A stretch of 64,000 nt of DNA from NCBI GenBank assembly GCA_003255025.1, contig QANY01012022.1:124001-188000 (forward strand). The letters are read 5' to 3'. The position numbers and the translations under genes are program-made. Each line of letters starts with the position of its first letter. Position 1 is the first letter of the stretch. The notes below the pieces were generated by a model. That model made no database searches. It had not been told where the DNA came from and worked only from the letters and a program-made list of their open reading frames with translations. Positions 45,645 to 57,176 of the stretch are shown one piece after another. The stretch comes from Datisca glomerata (Eukaryota; Streptophyta; Magnoliopsida; Cucurbitales; Datiscaceae).

Positions 45645-46600
45645 CCTGTCACATAGATCTTGCAGAAAAGTTCCAAAGCTTTAGCTGCATGCATTTAAAC
45701 AACACAATAAGAATCATGACCAATAAGAAGAATTGACTTTGAGTAAACGCACTACAAAGCGGAAAAAGTGAGAAAACACAATAAGGGCACCTGTGAAGGA
45801 GAAATCCTCTAAGCATGCACCAGTAGAGAATGTGATATGAGCCAACAATATACCACTCATGCACATCAAATAAAATATAGACTAGAAAAATAAAAACTAT
45901 TATAGAAACATATAGCAAAGGTTTCACCGAAAAAAGAAAACACAACTAAGTTATGCACTCAATCAGTCACCTTTATTAATTTAGAGATAAGAGAGGACAA
46001 GAGAAAACCCAGAATTCCCATGTTACACTTTGAAGCACTTTTAGAGGACTTTGATACTGAAACTGGTTTTGATAACCTAAACTTAAAGGATATGAAAGCT
46101 TATAAGCATGGAAGAAATTACTAAGTGGAAATATTAAAGCACAAGAAATATACTGGAAGATAAAACATTCGACTACCATGTCCTCAAGTCTTTTGTCTTG
46201 AAGGCATCAACGCCAACTTCTTCTGCCACACTCAACAAAAGTTCTTTCATCTGAAACTGACTCCATATTAAGTAGAATCATTTCATATATATGTGTTAAC
46301 CACATAGTAGAATCATTTCATTGCATACATAAATTCTCATATGTATGAGTACCATATTTGATAGAAATGATTAAAGAATCAGAGACCTTACACTTGTCGA
46401 TTAAAGTTCTACTATAGGTGAATCCTCGTTCTCCTCACATATAGACATGAAAATTCAACTACTTCAGATGTCAGTGTGTTTAAATCGTATATATGGATAA
46501 CAGATAATGGAGTTGTAATACCTCAATCAACAAAGCCTTTTGTGTCTTCACTGCTTGTAATGCATTAAATCACCTCATAGCTTGTTGTCTTCACTGAGTT
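45645..46600 (-). other. Other exon-like pieces in the CACTA element (gene unidentified)
   Basis: Three minus-strand segments have an open frame and splice-like borders. They are about 46600-46523 (QAVKTQKALLIE then GTATTAC), about 46252-46177 (TTTCAG, then MKELLLSVAEEVGVDAFKTK, then ACATG/GTAG), and about 45690-45645 (GCATGCAG, then KALELFCKIYVTGHT, then GAG/GTAACT). They may be exons from one or more captured genes. I do not recognise the source, and short open segments can occur by chance. Confidence 0.35.
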
Positions 46601-46974
46601 CTAGTTGTGGGCTCTCCCCCACTTATACTTCTGCAACAGCAAAGACACACAAAAAGAAATAATTTTTCATTTTACTATGAATTAAATGAATACTAAACTT
46701 ATTATATAACATAGTCTTGAACTGAAGCTCTCATCTCACCTGAAACAAGTAAAATCTGAAAATAAATGCACAGTGACCAGTGAACGAAGACAGAATTCCA
46801 TGAACTGAAATCTCACAGACCTCATCTCATCTACGTAGAAGTAACCGAGCCTCCGTAGACACCGATAGTGAAATCATACATTGTATGGTGATTCAAAATG
46901 AGAAAAAATCTATAGGAAGGACTTGAACTACAATACTTATGGTAATCTAAGACAAAAATAAATAAAATCTTAGA

Positions 46975-47260
46975 GGTAGATCTAAGACGAGAAAGGTGAA
47001 GGAGACAAAGTGAGGCAGATCAGAGACGAAAAGAGGCAAATGTAAGATGAATAGAGGAAGAACTGAGACAAAAAGGGTGAGAGAGACAGATTTGAGATGA
47101 GAGAGGCAAAGGGGGAAAAGAATGGTAGATTTGAGATGAGAAAGGCAAGGGAGAGAATGATAGGTAAAACTGAGATGAGAAAAGCATGAGGCAGATCTGA
47201 GATAAGAGATGTGAGGGAGACGAGGGAGACAATGGCACTGACTTACTACAAGAGAGAGGA
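46975..47260. repeat. Purine-rich minisatellite in the CACTA element
   Basis: Imperfect ~24-40-bp units of the form GATTTGAGATGAGARAGGCA are repeated. The Ser/Leu/Pro-rich frames on the minus strand here are products of this composition. Confidence 0.75.
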
Positions 47261-47569
47261 CCTGGAGAAGAATAGAGAGAGAAGGACTAGAGCTTCTGAA
47301 AATCTGAGAGGAATTGAGAGAGGGGAGTATGATTTGAGTTTTTGAGAGAGATCGAGAAGGAAACAGCACTTAAGTCCCAAATTACCTCGTCTCCAATATA
47401 TTTTTTAAGTCCCACTTTTTCTTAATTTGGCTCCCTTTTTCTTTTTACTTTTAGCAAGAATTATTTTTACTTGATTCTTAATAAATCTTGTTGTTTTGAG
47501 TTTTTAACAAGAGGAGACTATAAACCATGTATTTAAATTTTGTAGAATGTCATATTTCTTGTAGTGAAG

Positions 47570-49680
47570 TATGAAGTTGAGAATCAACTCGAAGAAAAGT
47601 TAAGATGCTTAGATCTGATAGAGGTGGTGGTGAATACGATTCAATCACACTTGTTTAGTTTTGTGCTAATGATGACATAGATATCAGACTAATGCACCTT
47701 CTATGACTCAAAAAATTGGTGTGGCTAAATGTAGAATAGAACTCTGAAAAGCATGGTAAATTGTATGTTGAACAGTTATGAAATACCACATAAATTGTGT
47801 GTGGGAAGCATTGTTTACAAGAAACACCATACTAAACATGAGTTCACATAAGAAGATTAACAGATCTTCTTATGAAGTGTGGAAAGAGAAGATTTGTTCC
47901 TATAGAATTCTGAATGTGTGGGGGTATCTTACAAAGGTTCAAGGATCTTTACTTAAGAGAGTCAAGCTTGGACACAAAGCTTGATTCATCGGATATGCAT
48001 TAAATAGTGTTGCTTATAGATTCATGGTAATTAAGTCATAAGTCTTTGACATAAGTACCAATACTATAATAGAGTCTATAAATGTTAAATTCTTTGGGAA
48101 CGTGTTTCCTTTCAAAGAAGGAAGACAAAATCAACCTACTAAAAAAGGCTTTGAGGAAGCTTCATCTAGTGCTCAAGTTGATGAAGAATCTAACCTTGAT
48201 CCAGAAAAGCAAGAGAATTAGTGCTCAAACATACTAAGAGGCGATGTCTAATCCTAAGGATGCTTTTTGGAAGGAAGCAGTCTATAATGAGATAGAATCT
48301 ATTTTACAAAACAATATGTAGATGTCAGTTGATCTCCATCCTGGGAATAAACCAATAGGCTATAAATGGATCTTCAAAAAAAAGCTGAGTGTCGATGGTA
48401 GTATTGGCAAGTACAAAGCTTGTTTGGCAACTGAGGGGTACCGACAGAATGAAGGTATAGACTTCTTCGATACATAATTTCTAGTGACAAGAATAACTTC
48501 CATCAAAATGCTGATTGCAATTATGGCTATACATAATTTGAAAATTCACCAAATGGATGTAAAGACTGCTTTCTTAAATGAAGATTTGGATGAAGAAATC
48601 AATATATAAAAACCTGAAGGGTTCATGGTTAAAGGGTAAGAACGAAAGATATGTAAAATTGTTAAATATCTTTATAGGTTAAAACAAGCGCCAAAGCCAT
48701 GGCACGAGAAGTTTGATCACACTGTGTTCTCTAACGGTTTCAAGATAAATGAGTGTGATGAATGTGTTTACATTAAATGAACTAGTGATCAGTTTGTCAT
48801 AGTATGCATATATGTAAATGACATCCTCATATTGAGAACACATATGGATATAATATATTCAACCAAAAGGATGTTAAAGTTCTAATTTTGACATAAAGGA
48901 CTTAGGTCTAGCATATGCCATCCTTGGAATTCAAGTAAATTGAACTTCTGATGAATATATCCTTACCTAATCCCATTATGAAGAAAAGATCTTAAGGAAG
49001 TTTGGCAAATTTGAAAGAAAACCTATTGCAACTCCATTCGACCCAAATTGTTAGTTGAGGAAGAATGATGGAGTTGGAGTATCTCAGTTGAAGTACTCCC
49101 AAATAATTGGTAGGTCTGATATATCTATTCAGTAGGAAAGATATACAAGTAATCATGGATGTGATAATTGGGATGCATTGGTCAGAGTGCTAAGGTACTT
49201 GAAGTACACCATGGACTACAGGTTGCATTATTCAAACTATCCACCTGGGTTAAAGGGTTTAGTGATACTAACTGTATTTATGAAAAATTAGAGACTAAAT
49301 CTACGAGTGGATGTGTTTTTATCCTAGGTGGTGGAGTTGTCTCATGGTGGTCTACAAAGCATACCCATACAGCTCTTTCAACTATGGAATCAGAGTTCAT
49401 AACTTTCGACAAGGCTGACGAAGAAGTCGAATGGTTTAGAAATTTCCTAGAAGATATTCCATTGTGGCCAAAGCTTGTGTCAGCAATATGTCCATTTTGA
49501 TAATATGGCTGCAACCTTTAGAGCAAAAAAATAATGTGTATAATGGTAAATCAAGACGTATAGGAAGTACACATAATATAATTAAACAGCTGCTCTCTAA
49601 TGGAGTGATTTCACAGACTTTATAAGGTCAAAAGAAAATCGTACCGATCCTTTAACAAAAGGAATATCAAAAGAACTAAT
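47570..49680 (+). pseudogene. Copia C integrase end, reverse transcriptase and RNase H
   Basis: After the CACTA element: LRSDRGGGEYD (47609 onward, frame shifted), VWKEKICSYRILNVWGYLTK (integrase C-terminus), then reverse transcriptase with IGYKWIFKKKLSVDGSIGKY (about 48355), IHQMDVKTAFLNEDL (about 48545), YRLKQAPKPWHEKFD and CIYVNDILIL (about 48807). RNase H follows, with STSGCVFILGGGVVSWWSTK and STMESEF, ending DPLTKGISKELIKK (about 49640). The YVDD catalytic motif is YVND, one G-to-A step. There are stops at about 48318, 48473 and 48776, among others. The order is normal for plant copia elements of the Tnt1 type. Confidence 0.88.
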
Positions 49681-49772
49681 AAAGAAAACATCAAGGGGAA
49701 TATTACTAAAATCTATTGAATGAAACATTCAAGTCGTAATAAAGCAAACATCAAGGGGAATAGGACTAAAAT
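49681..49772 (+). repeat. 60-bp duplication of the copia C polypurine end
   Basis: AAAGMAAACATCAAGGGGAA with the following TAKKACTAAAAT is present at 49681 and again at 49741, exactly 60 bp apart. ATCAAGGGGAAT is the probable polypurine tract. The expected 3' LTR does not follow; instead LTR-B starts mid-sequence at 49773. Confidence 0.8.
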
Positions 49773-51868
49773 ACCAAAGATGAAAACTTTTTAATTGAAA
49801 AACATTTGTTTGGATCAGATCCATTATATATTTATATATTGAATTGAAGACATACATGTATATAAAATATACTGCTTGTAGTCTAATCAAACGTCCTCGC
49901 AATACAAAAATCTTGCTATCCAAAAAACTATAGACTTCGAGATCCATGCCACGATCTTCCAAGCAAATCCTCAAACACAGTAGAACGTGTGTGGGCACGT
50001 AAATTATATCAAAAAAACTTTTATGTCTCTATATGTACTCATCACATGAGATCTCAATGTTTTAACTCAAATCGAAGAATAACTAAAAGTTTTTCACATA
50101 GCCTTTTTATTAACTTTTAATCTGAGCGAATTTCACCCATGATTGCAATTGTGTTGTTATCACACCGAAGCCAATAAAATAATATCAATATATTTTTTAG
50201 ATAATGACATATCAGAATTTTTAGGATTTACATAAAATAATAAATTAATTACAAATGTGCAAATGAAGTAGGACCCACTATAATTGTACAGCACTGCAGT
50301 GCCGTGTCGTGAGGAGTCACAGTACCTCACGACACTGTAGTTTCACAGTACCACTGTAGTGCCGTGAGACACTACATTGTTCCACATCCCATTATAGTGT
50401 CATGTGACACTATAGTAGTCCATGTTAATCTCTTATTTAAAATCAGTGATCGACATGTGGCAGTCCAACATGCCACGTGGCAATTTCTGAAAAATTTATT
50501 ATTTATTTTAATTAGATAAATATCTAAATATTATTTAATTTAAAAATTAACTTATCCGATCACCTCTATTAACTAGTTTATCTGTTAGTTCAAACAACAT
50601 ATCTAGTTGATTCAAAATTTGAATTATTATCTCATAATAATGAAACATGATCTAATTTCATAAATTAGATATTTTGTCTCACTTATCGATTAACACAATT
50701 AATCGATATTATTATTTAATGATAAATTCTGAAAATTACATAAATAATTTAATTAATTAATTTTTTCTTAATTAATCATACATAATTATCTCATAATTAT
50801 ATACTTACCCAAAAAATATAATTCTTTTTGCAAGTCAGTTATTTTCTCATATCCTGAAATATTTATACACTAAACTGTGTGGTACATAGGTGATTTGGGG
50901 ATTATAGACCCATAATCCTAAACTATAATAAATCAGATTACTAATTAACTATTTAATTAATTAATTTTATTTATTAATTTCATTATTACTCCACTATAAA
51001 CATGAAATTACACTCTTAGAGATTACATAATTTATTTACAGAGTATTCTCGTGTAATCCATTGAGATAATCATTTAATGTAGTTTTGTCCTCCAATTATT
51101 GGTTCGTAAATTAGAGCTGGTCAAAATTATCATTTTTCCCTTCCAATTACCTTTAATCCTTAAGTACCATTAATTCACTATTAAATAGCTAATTTATAAA
51201 CATATTATAAATTTAAGTTCAATAACTCAGTCCCAGAATTAACACTTAAGAGAACTAATATATGATCCGTTATGAAAGTTTGGATTCTTAATCTGGTAAG
51301 ATCATGTTCTTAGCTTTCCATATCACTGAATCTCCAAAATAAAAGTCACTAACCTATTTTACAAACAAACCTTAACGAATGAATCAAAAAATCCAGTAGA
51401 CATGGATAGGAGTTCATGACTACTCAAGATTTAGACTGATCTACATATGATTATCGGATTGATGTGTATTAATTTTTATGATAAATGACAAGCTAATAAA
51501 GATATTAATCCACATCGGTCATGTCATATATAATCTTATTATATAATGTATCTTCACTAAGATGTCTATCCACATCAATGATCTGGATCTAGATCACAAG
51601 CATTCATAATACTTAGTGAACCGTACTAGCAACTATTAATTAAAGATTTTGTACTTTAATATATTGCTGATAATTTTATTCTATATCTATGACTTTAATC
51701 CTCTCGTACTTATACAAGATCATAGGCTAATTAATGTATATGGAATTGTAAGATATTTACATAAATATTGAACAATAATTCAAAAGAACAATTATAAGAA
51801 AAATGTAATCTCCTTAATTTCATATTAAAAATGTCTAAACACATGCTTTGAGGGCACTATGCCCAACA
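49773..51868 (-). repeat. 3' LTR of copia B (end truncated)
   Basis: Plus-strand right end GCCCAACA (51868) is the LTR start in element orientation (TGTTGGGCATAG). The plus-strand left end begins at CCAAAGATGAAAAC, about 95 bp into the family LTR. It has degenerate palindromes at 50292-50415. Confidence 0.88.
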
Positions 51869-51886
51869 ATCTTCCACTTCCCTTAA
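51869..51886 (-). promoter_or_regulatory. Polypurine tract of copia B
   Basis: The minus strand reads AAGGGAAGTGGAAGAT immediately before the LTR start TGTTGGGC, the standard copia plus-strand primer site. Confidence 0.85.
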
Positions 51887-51969
51887 AGAAAATGTCATTC
51901 ATTATCAATCTCTCCTTCATTTCTTATATTTTCTCATTCTCTGAATATACTTGAGAATGTGTTATATTG

Positions 51970-54900
51970 TAATTTAATGTTCTAAACCAAGATTTGATTG
52001 ATAATAACTGACAATTCCTACTCCATAATACATGTCTGGTTTCGTATACAACATTGCATACATGAAACTACCAATAGTTGAAGCATAAGGAACCTTTCTC
52101 ATACCCTCTCCCTCCTGAGGTGTCTTAGGACAGTGCTCTTTGGAAATGACAATTTCATGTCTGGTCGTTAGTTGACATTTCTTGAAATTATCCATAGAGA
52201 ATCTCTTTAACACCTTATCAATATAAGATACCTGAGAAAGTGCCAAGAGCTTCTTCTTTCTATCCCTTAGGATTTGGATCCCTAGAACATTGCTCGCCTC
52301 TCCCAATTCATTCATTTGGAATTTCTCAGCTAACCACTTCTTTACTTTCAAAGTTTCTACATCATTCTCAATGAGTAGAATATCGTCTATATAAAGAATT
52401 AAGAAAATCACTATCTTATATTTGATGTATTTATAAACACAAGCTTCGTCAAATATTTTCCTCGAAGCCATACGATTTAATAATTTCATCAAAGGTAAGA
52501 TTCCATGGTCTAGATGTTTCCTTCAATCCATATGTATTTAAACAACTTGGATACTTTCTAATCTTGCCCCTTTTTCATGAACCCTTTTGGTTTCATCATA
52601 TAGATGTTTTCTATAAGAGAATCATTCAGAAAAGCTGTCTTGGCATCCATTTGCCATATTTCATAGTCTAAACTAGCAACTATTGATGAAAGGATGCGAA
52701 TGGTTTTTAGCATGGCAACAGAAGATAATGTCTCATCATAATCGACTCATTCCCTCTATGTATAGCCTTTGGCTACCAGCCGTGCCTTGAAAGTCTCTAC
52801 TTTCCCATCAGCACCTCTTTTCTTCTTGAAGATCCATTTACATCCAATGGGCCTGACATCTTCAGGTAGCTCTACAAGTTCTTACAAAGAATTGGAATAT
52901 ATCGATTCCATTCTAGTTCATGTCATCTTGTAATTTTTCATTTTCAGGATCATCCATCGCCTTTTTAAAGGTTAATGGATCATCCTTATTAATGTCAGAC
53001 ACTAGGACATGTTCCTTTAGTTCATAGCAAATAGGTTGTCTTACAACCCTCCCGCTACTATGTTGCACCGGGGTTTCCTGAACATGAACAGTGGTTTCTA
53101 TGTTTTGCTGTTTACTAGTTAATGATGAAGGTGATCTAATTTCATCATACGCTAATTATTTGAGAACTGCTTTTCTTTGAGGTTTGTAGTTTTTCATATA
53201 GTCGTGTTCAAGGAATGCGGCATCTGTCGATATTAACATCTTTTGATCCTTGTGACTGTAAAAGCACCCCCTAATCTCTGGAGCATAGCCAACAAATATA
53301 AACACTTCAGACAATGAGTCTAACTTTCAAGTCTTAGGTCTAAGAACCTGAGCTGGACACTCCCATATACGGAAACGACGTAAACTGGGTTTAGAGCCAC
53401 TCCATAACTCTAAATGTTTCTTTCTAACAGACTTAGAAGGCACTATATTCAAAATGTAAGTTGTCGTTTGAAGTGGATATCCCCAAAATGTGAGTGGTGG
53501 TGATGAGTAGCTGAATATAGACCTAACTATATCCGATAGGGTTTGGTTTCTCCTTTCTGAAACACTATTTAGCTATGGCGTTCTAGACGCTGTGAGTTGG
53601 GATAGAATGTCATACTCTAGCATGTAATCCTTGAATTCTAAATCGAGTTATTCACCACCTCCATTTGATCGAAGTGTTTTCAATGATTTACCTAAGTCCT
53701 TAAACTTTCCAAAAGTTTCACATTTTCTATGCTTTAGGTAAGTATAACAATATCCAGAGTAATCGTCAATAAAAGTGCCAAAATACTTATACCCACCTCT
53801 AGCTTGTCCATTGATCGATCCACTTACATCACTATGTACTAGCACAAGTGGAACCTTAGCTCTTTGACCCTTTTATGTGAAATGTCTCTTGGTCATTTTT
53901 CCTCTATACAATATTCATAAACAGGAAGAGTCCTAACTTTTAGTTCTCCCAAAGCACCATGCTTTGTTTAATATATCTAGATTAATATGTCCTAACCTAA
54001 GATGTCATAGGTACGTGTCATCATCATTATGAGAAACACTTTACTATTTGTTACTTTTAGGATTTGCTATTTTAAACAATTCAGAATTATTTAACATATG
54101 TTCAGTCGGTTTAAGCATATACAGTCCGTTTGAAACTTTAGCATGACAAATATTGAATCCATTCTTTGAAATAATAAACTGATTATTAGTAAAATAAACT
54201 TCAAAAGATTGTTTATGTAGTAACGAAAGAGAAATTAAATTTCTTGAAAATCCAGGAATAAAATAAACATTGTTCATAACAAGAAAATTATTGCCAAAAT
54301 TAAGATAGACTGTCTCCAATGCTTTTGCTGACACGAGCGCACCAAACATCTGCTAGAAGAACATACATGATTAGTGGTTCTTGAATCCAATATCCATAAC
54401 GACAAATCATATTACACTAAACAAGCATCAAGTACAAGTAAATCACATTTACCTTCCTTTTTCAGCTCGGAGAGATACTTGCTATAGTTTCTCTTCCAGT
54501 TACCTTCAACGCCACAGTAGAAACACTTTCCTTTGGGTTTATTGTCACCTTTGTTCTTTTTTGCCTTAGGTGACTTTTTGGCTTTCTTTTCTCATTTTTT
54601 TTTCTTATTCTTGTCCTTATCATTGTTCTTCTTCCTTTCATTGTTCTTAGCAACATTGGAATAAGGTTTTTGCTCGACAACATTTACCTCGCCCTCTTTG
54701 GTCATACTCTTGATGAGTGACTCAAAAGTCTATATCTCATTCAAGAATTGGATCATATTGAATTGTAACTTATTCATAACATAGTTGGTGGTGGACGCAG
54801 AAAAGGTAGGTGTGAGCGACTCAAGTATAATGCTGACTTGAGTTCACTCATCGATGGTAGCCTCTTGTACTTCTGTCTCATACATTATATTGATCATATT

Positions 54901-55308
54901 CAAAACATGTTCACTCACAAAAGTACCTTTTTCATCTTGATTGTCATGTAGCTCCTAGTAGCCTCATGACGACTTTGATCAGACCAATGCCCAAACATCG
55001 CCGATAAAGATTTCATAATCTCATAGGCAGTTTCCATGCTTTCATGCTTGGTTCTCAGAACATCATTCATGCTCACAAGCATCTAGCACTTAGCTTTTTT
55101 GTTGGATTGAATCCAAGCATCAAACTTGTCCCTAACATTCTTAAGGCAAATGGCAATGAGGCTCCTCAGGACATTCCTCAATAAAAATAAATTTGTGGTC
55201 CTCACAAATTAACGTCAAGTTTAAATTTGACTTCCATCTTATGAAATTACCACCATTTAATTTTTCAAGTGCAAGTAAAACAGTTGAAGGGATGTTCATG
55301 GTAGACAT
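51970..55308 (-). pseudogene. Copia gag-pol of element B (RT motif intact, RNase H deleted)
   Basis: Gag starts at the ATG at 55308 (MSTMNIPSTVLLALEKLNGG, then NFIRWKSNL). Zinc knuckle CFYCGVEGNWKRNY (about 54520) has His and the last Cys replaced. Protease WILDSRTTNHVCSS (about 54390) has the Gly of DSG replaced by Arg. Then follow YLRHLRLGHINLD, integrase LVHSDVSG...FIDDYSGY with SNGGGE and RRNQTLSDIVRS, and reverse transcriptase with GCKWIFKKKRGADGKVETFK, QMDAKTAFLN and an intact YIDDILLIEND (about 52390). After GIVSYYQSNLGLEH and HILKYIQRMRK the frame runs straight into the polypurine region: the RNase H domain is deleted. Few stops and frameshifts interrupt it, making it the best-preserved polyprotein in the window. 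Confidence 0.9.
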
Positions 55309-57163
55309 AATAATAACTTAAAAATAAAACATACATAATTTAATATAATTGAAATAAATATCAAGAATTCAGAAAATAAATGTGATTCATGAATGCAAAA
55401 TATTAACCACATAAATTTAATATTTACTAATCCATGATAAGAGAACCTAACAATTAATGTGTCGTCTTAGGGTCATCAGATTAATATTAAACTGTCTATG
55501 AGACATTCTCATCCTTATTAATCAAAACTAAAAATATCTCTTATTTTGTCAAGTCACAATTATCCACTCAAAGCTTAATTATGACTTTGTGAGTGTAACC
55601 CATTATTTCGGATCCCGAGACTTGATTTAGAAGATGCCACCTTAGGGTCAGTCAAAACTAAACTACATCATCACTTAGCCCTATTTTTTTAAGAAGTCCA
55701 AAATCTTTGTATTGATACAGCTCGAAACCTTCCTTAGGGTGATGAAAATAAAGCCATCTCGAGGCACTCACTATACCTCACAGTGTGATCTAAGTTCATT
55801 TAACTTTATTGTTCCAAATTCATTTAACCTTCTAAAGAACCTAAGTCAAAATTAGGTGAAATTAGAATTAATTACATTCATCAAACTTTAATAAAATATT
55901 TTTAATATAGTTAGTTATCCTAAAGGTTACTATATCCTTTAGAGTGAAGTGATTACCAAGTTTTAACTCATTAAAACCTAGTAGTTTACATGCAAATGAG
56001 TTCTCAAAATAATTCATATAAACATATTTGGAAAGTCCTACTCAATCATGTTTCTAATCATGAGATGCATGATTAAATAAAGCTATGTAGGGTTTCATGT
56101 ATGGTATGTGATCGACTAATACATGGTCATGTTATCAATCAAATCAATAAATATTTATTTAATAATTAAATAAATAAATGAGTAAATGAGTGACTATTAG
56201 ATTTCTAAATTACAACTTTTGAAAAATTTAAATAATTATAAAAAGAACTTCAAGAATACATATTTCCCAAATAGCTCATTCTCCACTTGAGGTCTATCTT
56301 CGTAATCTTCAAGCTTTCATCAAAACCCTTTTAATTAGGATAAAAAAATTTCCTAATCAAATAATCCCGTAAATATCCTTTTAAATATAGTTGAATTTGA
56401 TAATCAAAAAACAATTTGATGACTCATAAAACTTGAGTCAAACTCAATCAATTAATTAATTTCAACTTTTAAAAAAATCAATAATTATCTTTGTAAAAAT
56501 CAAATTTCAAATTTCAAATTTCCAATTCAAAATTCAAAATTTAAATTTTGAAAATTCAAAATCAAATTTTAAAATTTAAAAGATAAGGATAGGATTTTGA
56601 TTTTCGTGACACATCGTAAGGATGTGGTAACACGGTATCAGGGTTTCTGCAAAACTTCCCTTGCAGTAACAACAATGACCTCTAACGAAAAGACTCTCCC
56701 ACCGCCGCCGCCCCCATCCACCGCCATAACCACCACCATCAATCACCGTCGACGTTATTCGCAGCGGCGCTGATTTTTCCAGCGGTGTTACCGCCGCTGG
56801 TTTACCGGCAGTGCCGATGCTAGAAATCCAATTTTCAGTGTCGATGCTAGAATTTCTTTGGAGTTCTTTTTTTTCTTCCTCATTCATCTCGTGCGTTCTT
56901 CGTCTTCTCACGATCGAAATTTTACAACATGATATACAAAATAAATTTATAAAAATTCCTATGCCCAAAACGGTTTATACAAGATCAAAGAAAAAAAATA
57001 AAGAACAAAGCCTAAACCCCAAAATCACTATACAATTAACGATTCATTATTAACCATACATTAAAAAACAAACCATCCATTCATTCATACATATCAAAAT
57101 TATATATTATGAATGATGCAAGAGCACCCACACAGTATTTAAAATACAAATATATAAAGACCA
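55309..57163 (-). other. Leader of copia B
   Basis: About 1.85 kb without a gene. 55310-56240 aligns with the B2 leader. 56455-56585 is a run of CAAATTTCAAATTTCAAA type. 56690-56770 is a GC-rich (CCG)n-like stretch (CCACCGCCGCCGCCCCCATC). Frames here (for example 56576-56968) are not supported as genes. Confidence 0.65.
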
Positions 57164-57176
57164 TTTTGATATCAAT
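57164..57176 (-). other. Worn initiator-Met primer-binding site of copia B
   Basis: The minus strand directly after the 5' LTR reads TTGATATCAAAATGG, which matches TGGTATCAGAGCC-type sites except for G-to-A changes at three positions. This is the pattern left by cytosine methylation on the other strand. Confidence 0.65.

Larger units (their letters stand above)
42964..47566. mobile_element. CACTA (CMC/EnSpm) DNA transposon, non-autonomous, 4.6 kb
   Basis: Terminal inverted repeats: the left end reads TACTACAAGAAAAATGACAT (canonical CACTACAAGAAA with C changed to T at the first base), the right end ATGTCATATTTCTTGTAGTG. A 3-bp target duplication AAG flanks it (42961-42963 and 47567-47569), as expected for CACTA. 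It lies inside the integrase of copia C, whose frame continues on the other side (MFKKYK then YEVENQ). No transposase domain is visible. Inside are a duplicated 49-bp segment, a Pescadillo exon and other exon-like pieces, and a purine-rich minisatellite. Confidence 0.93.
40685..49772 (+). mobile_element. Ty1/copia element C (interrupted; 3' LTR missing)
   Basis: A plus-strand copia element. It has a truncated 5' LTR, gag from 40953, a 168-bp-unit tandem repeat at the protease (41818-42259), integrase (42600-42963 and 47567-48000), reverse transcriptase (48240-48900), RNase H (49168-49680) and a duplicated polypurine end (49681-49772). The CACTA element at 42964-47566 splits the integrase. The 3' LTR is replaced by the truncated LTR of copia B. 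Without the CACTA insertion the coding part would be about 4.2 kb, close to the normal copia size. Confidence 0.85.

Noticed and set aside
46947..47369. 140-codon Ser/Leu/Pro-rich minus-strand frame
   Set aside because: It results from the purine-rich minisatellite in the CACTA element.
56576..56968. 130-codon minus-strand frame with Gly-rich segment
   Set aside because: It lies in the copia B leader, comes from a (CCG)n-like stretch, and is not shared with the B2 leader.
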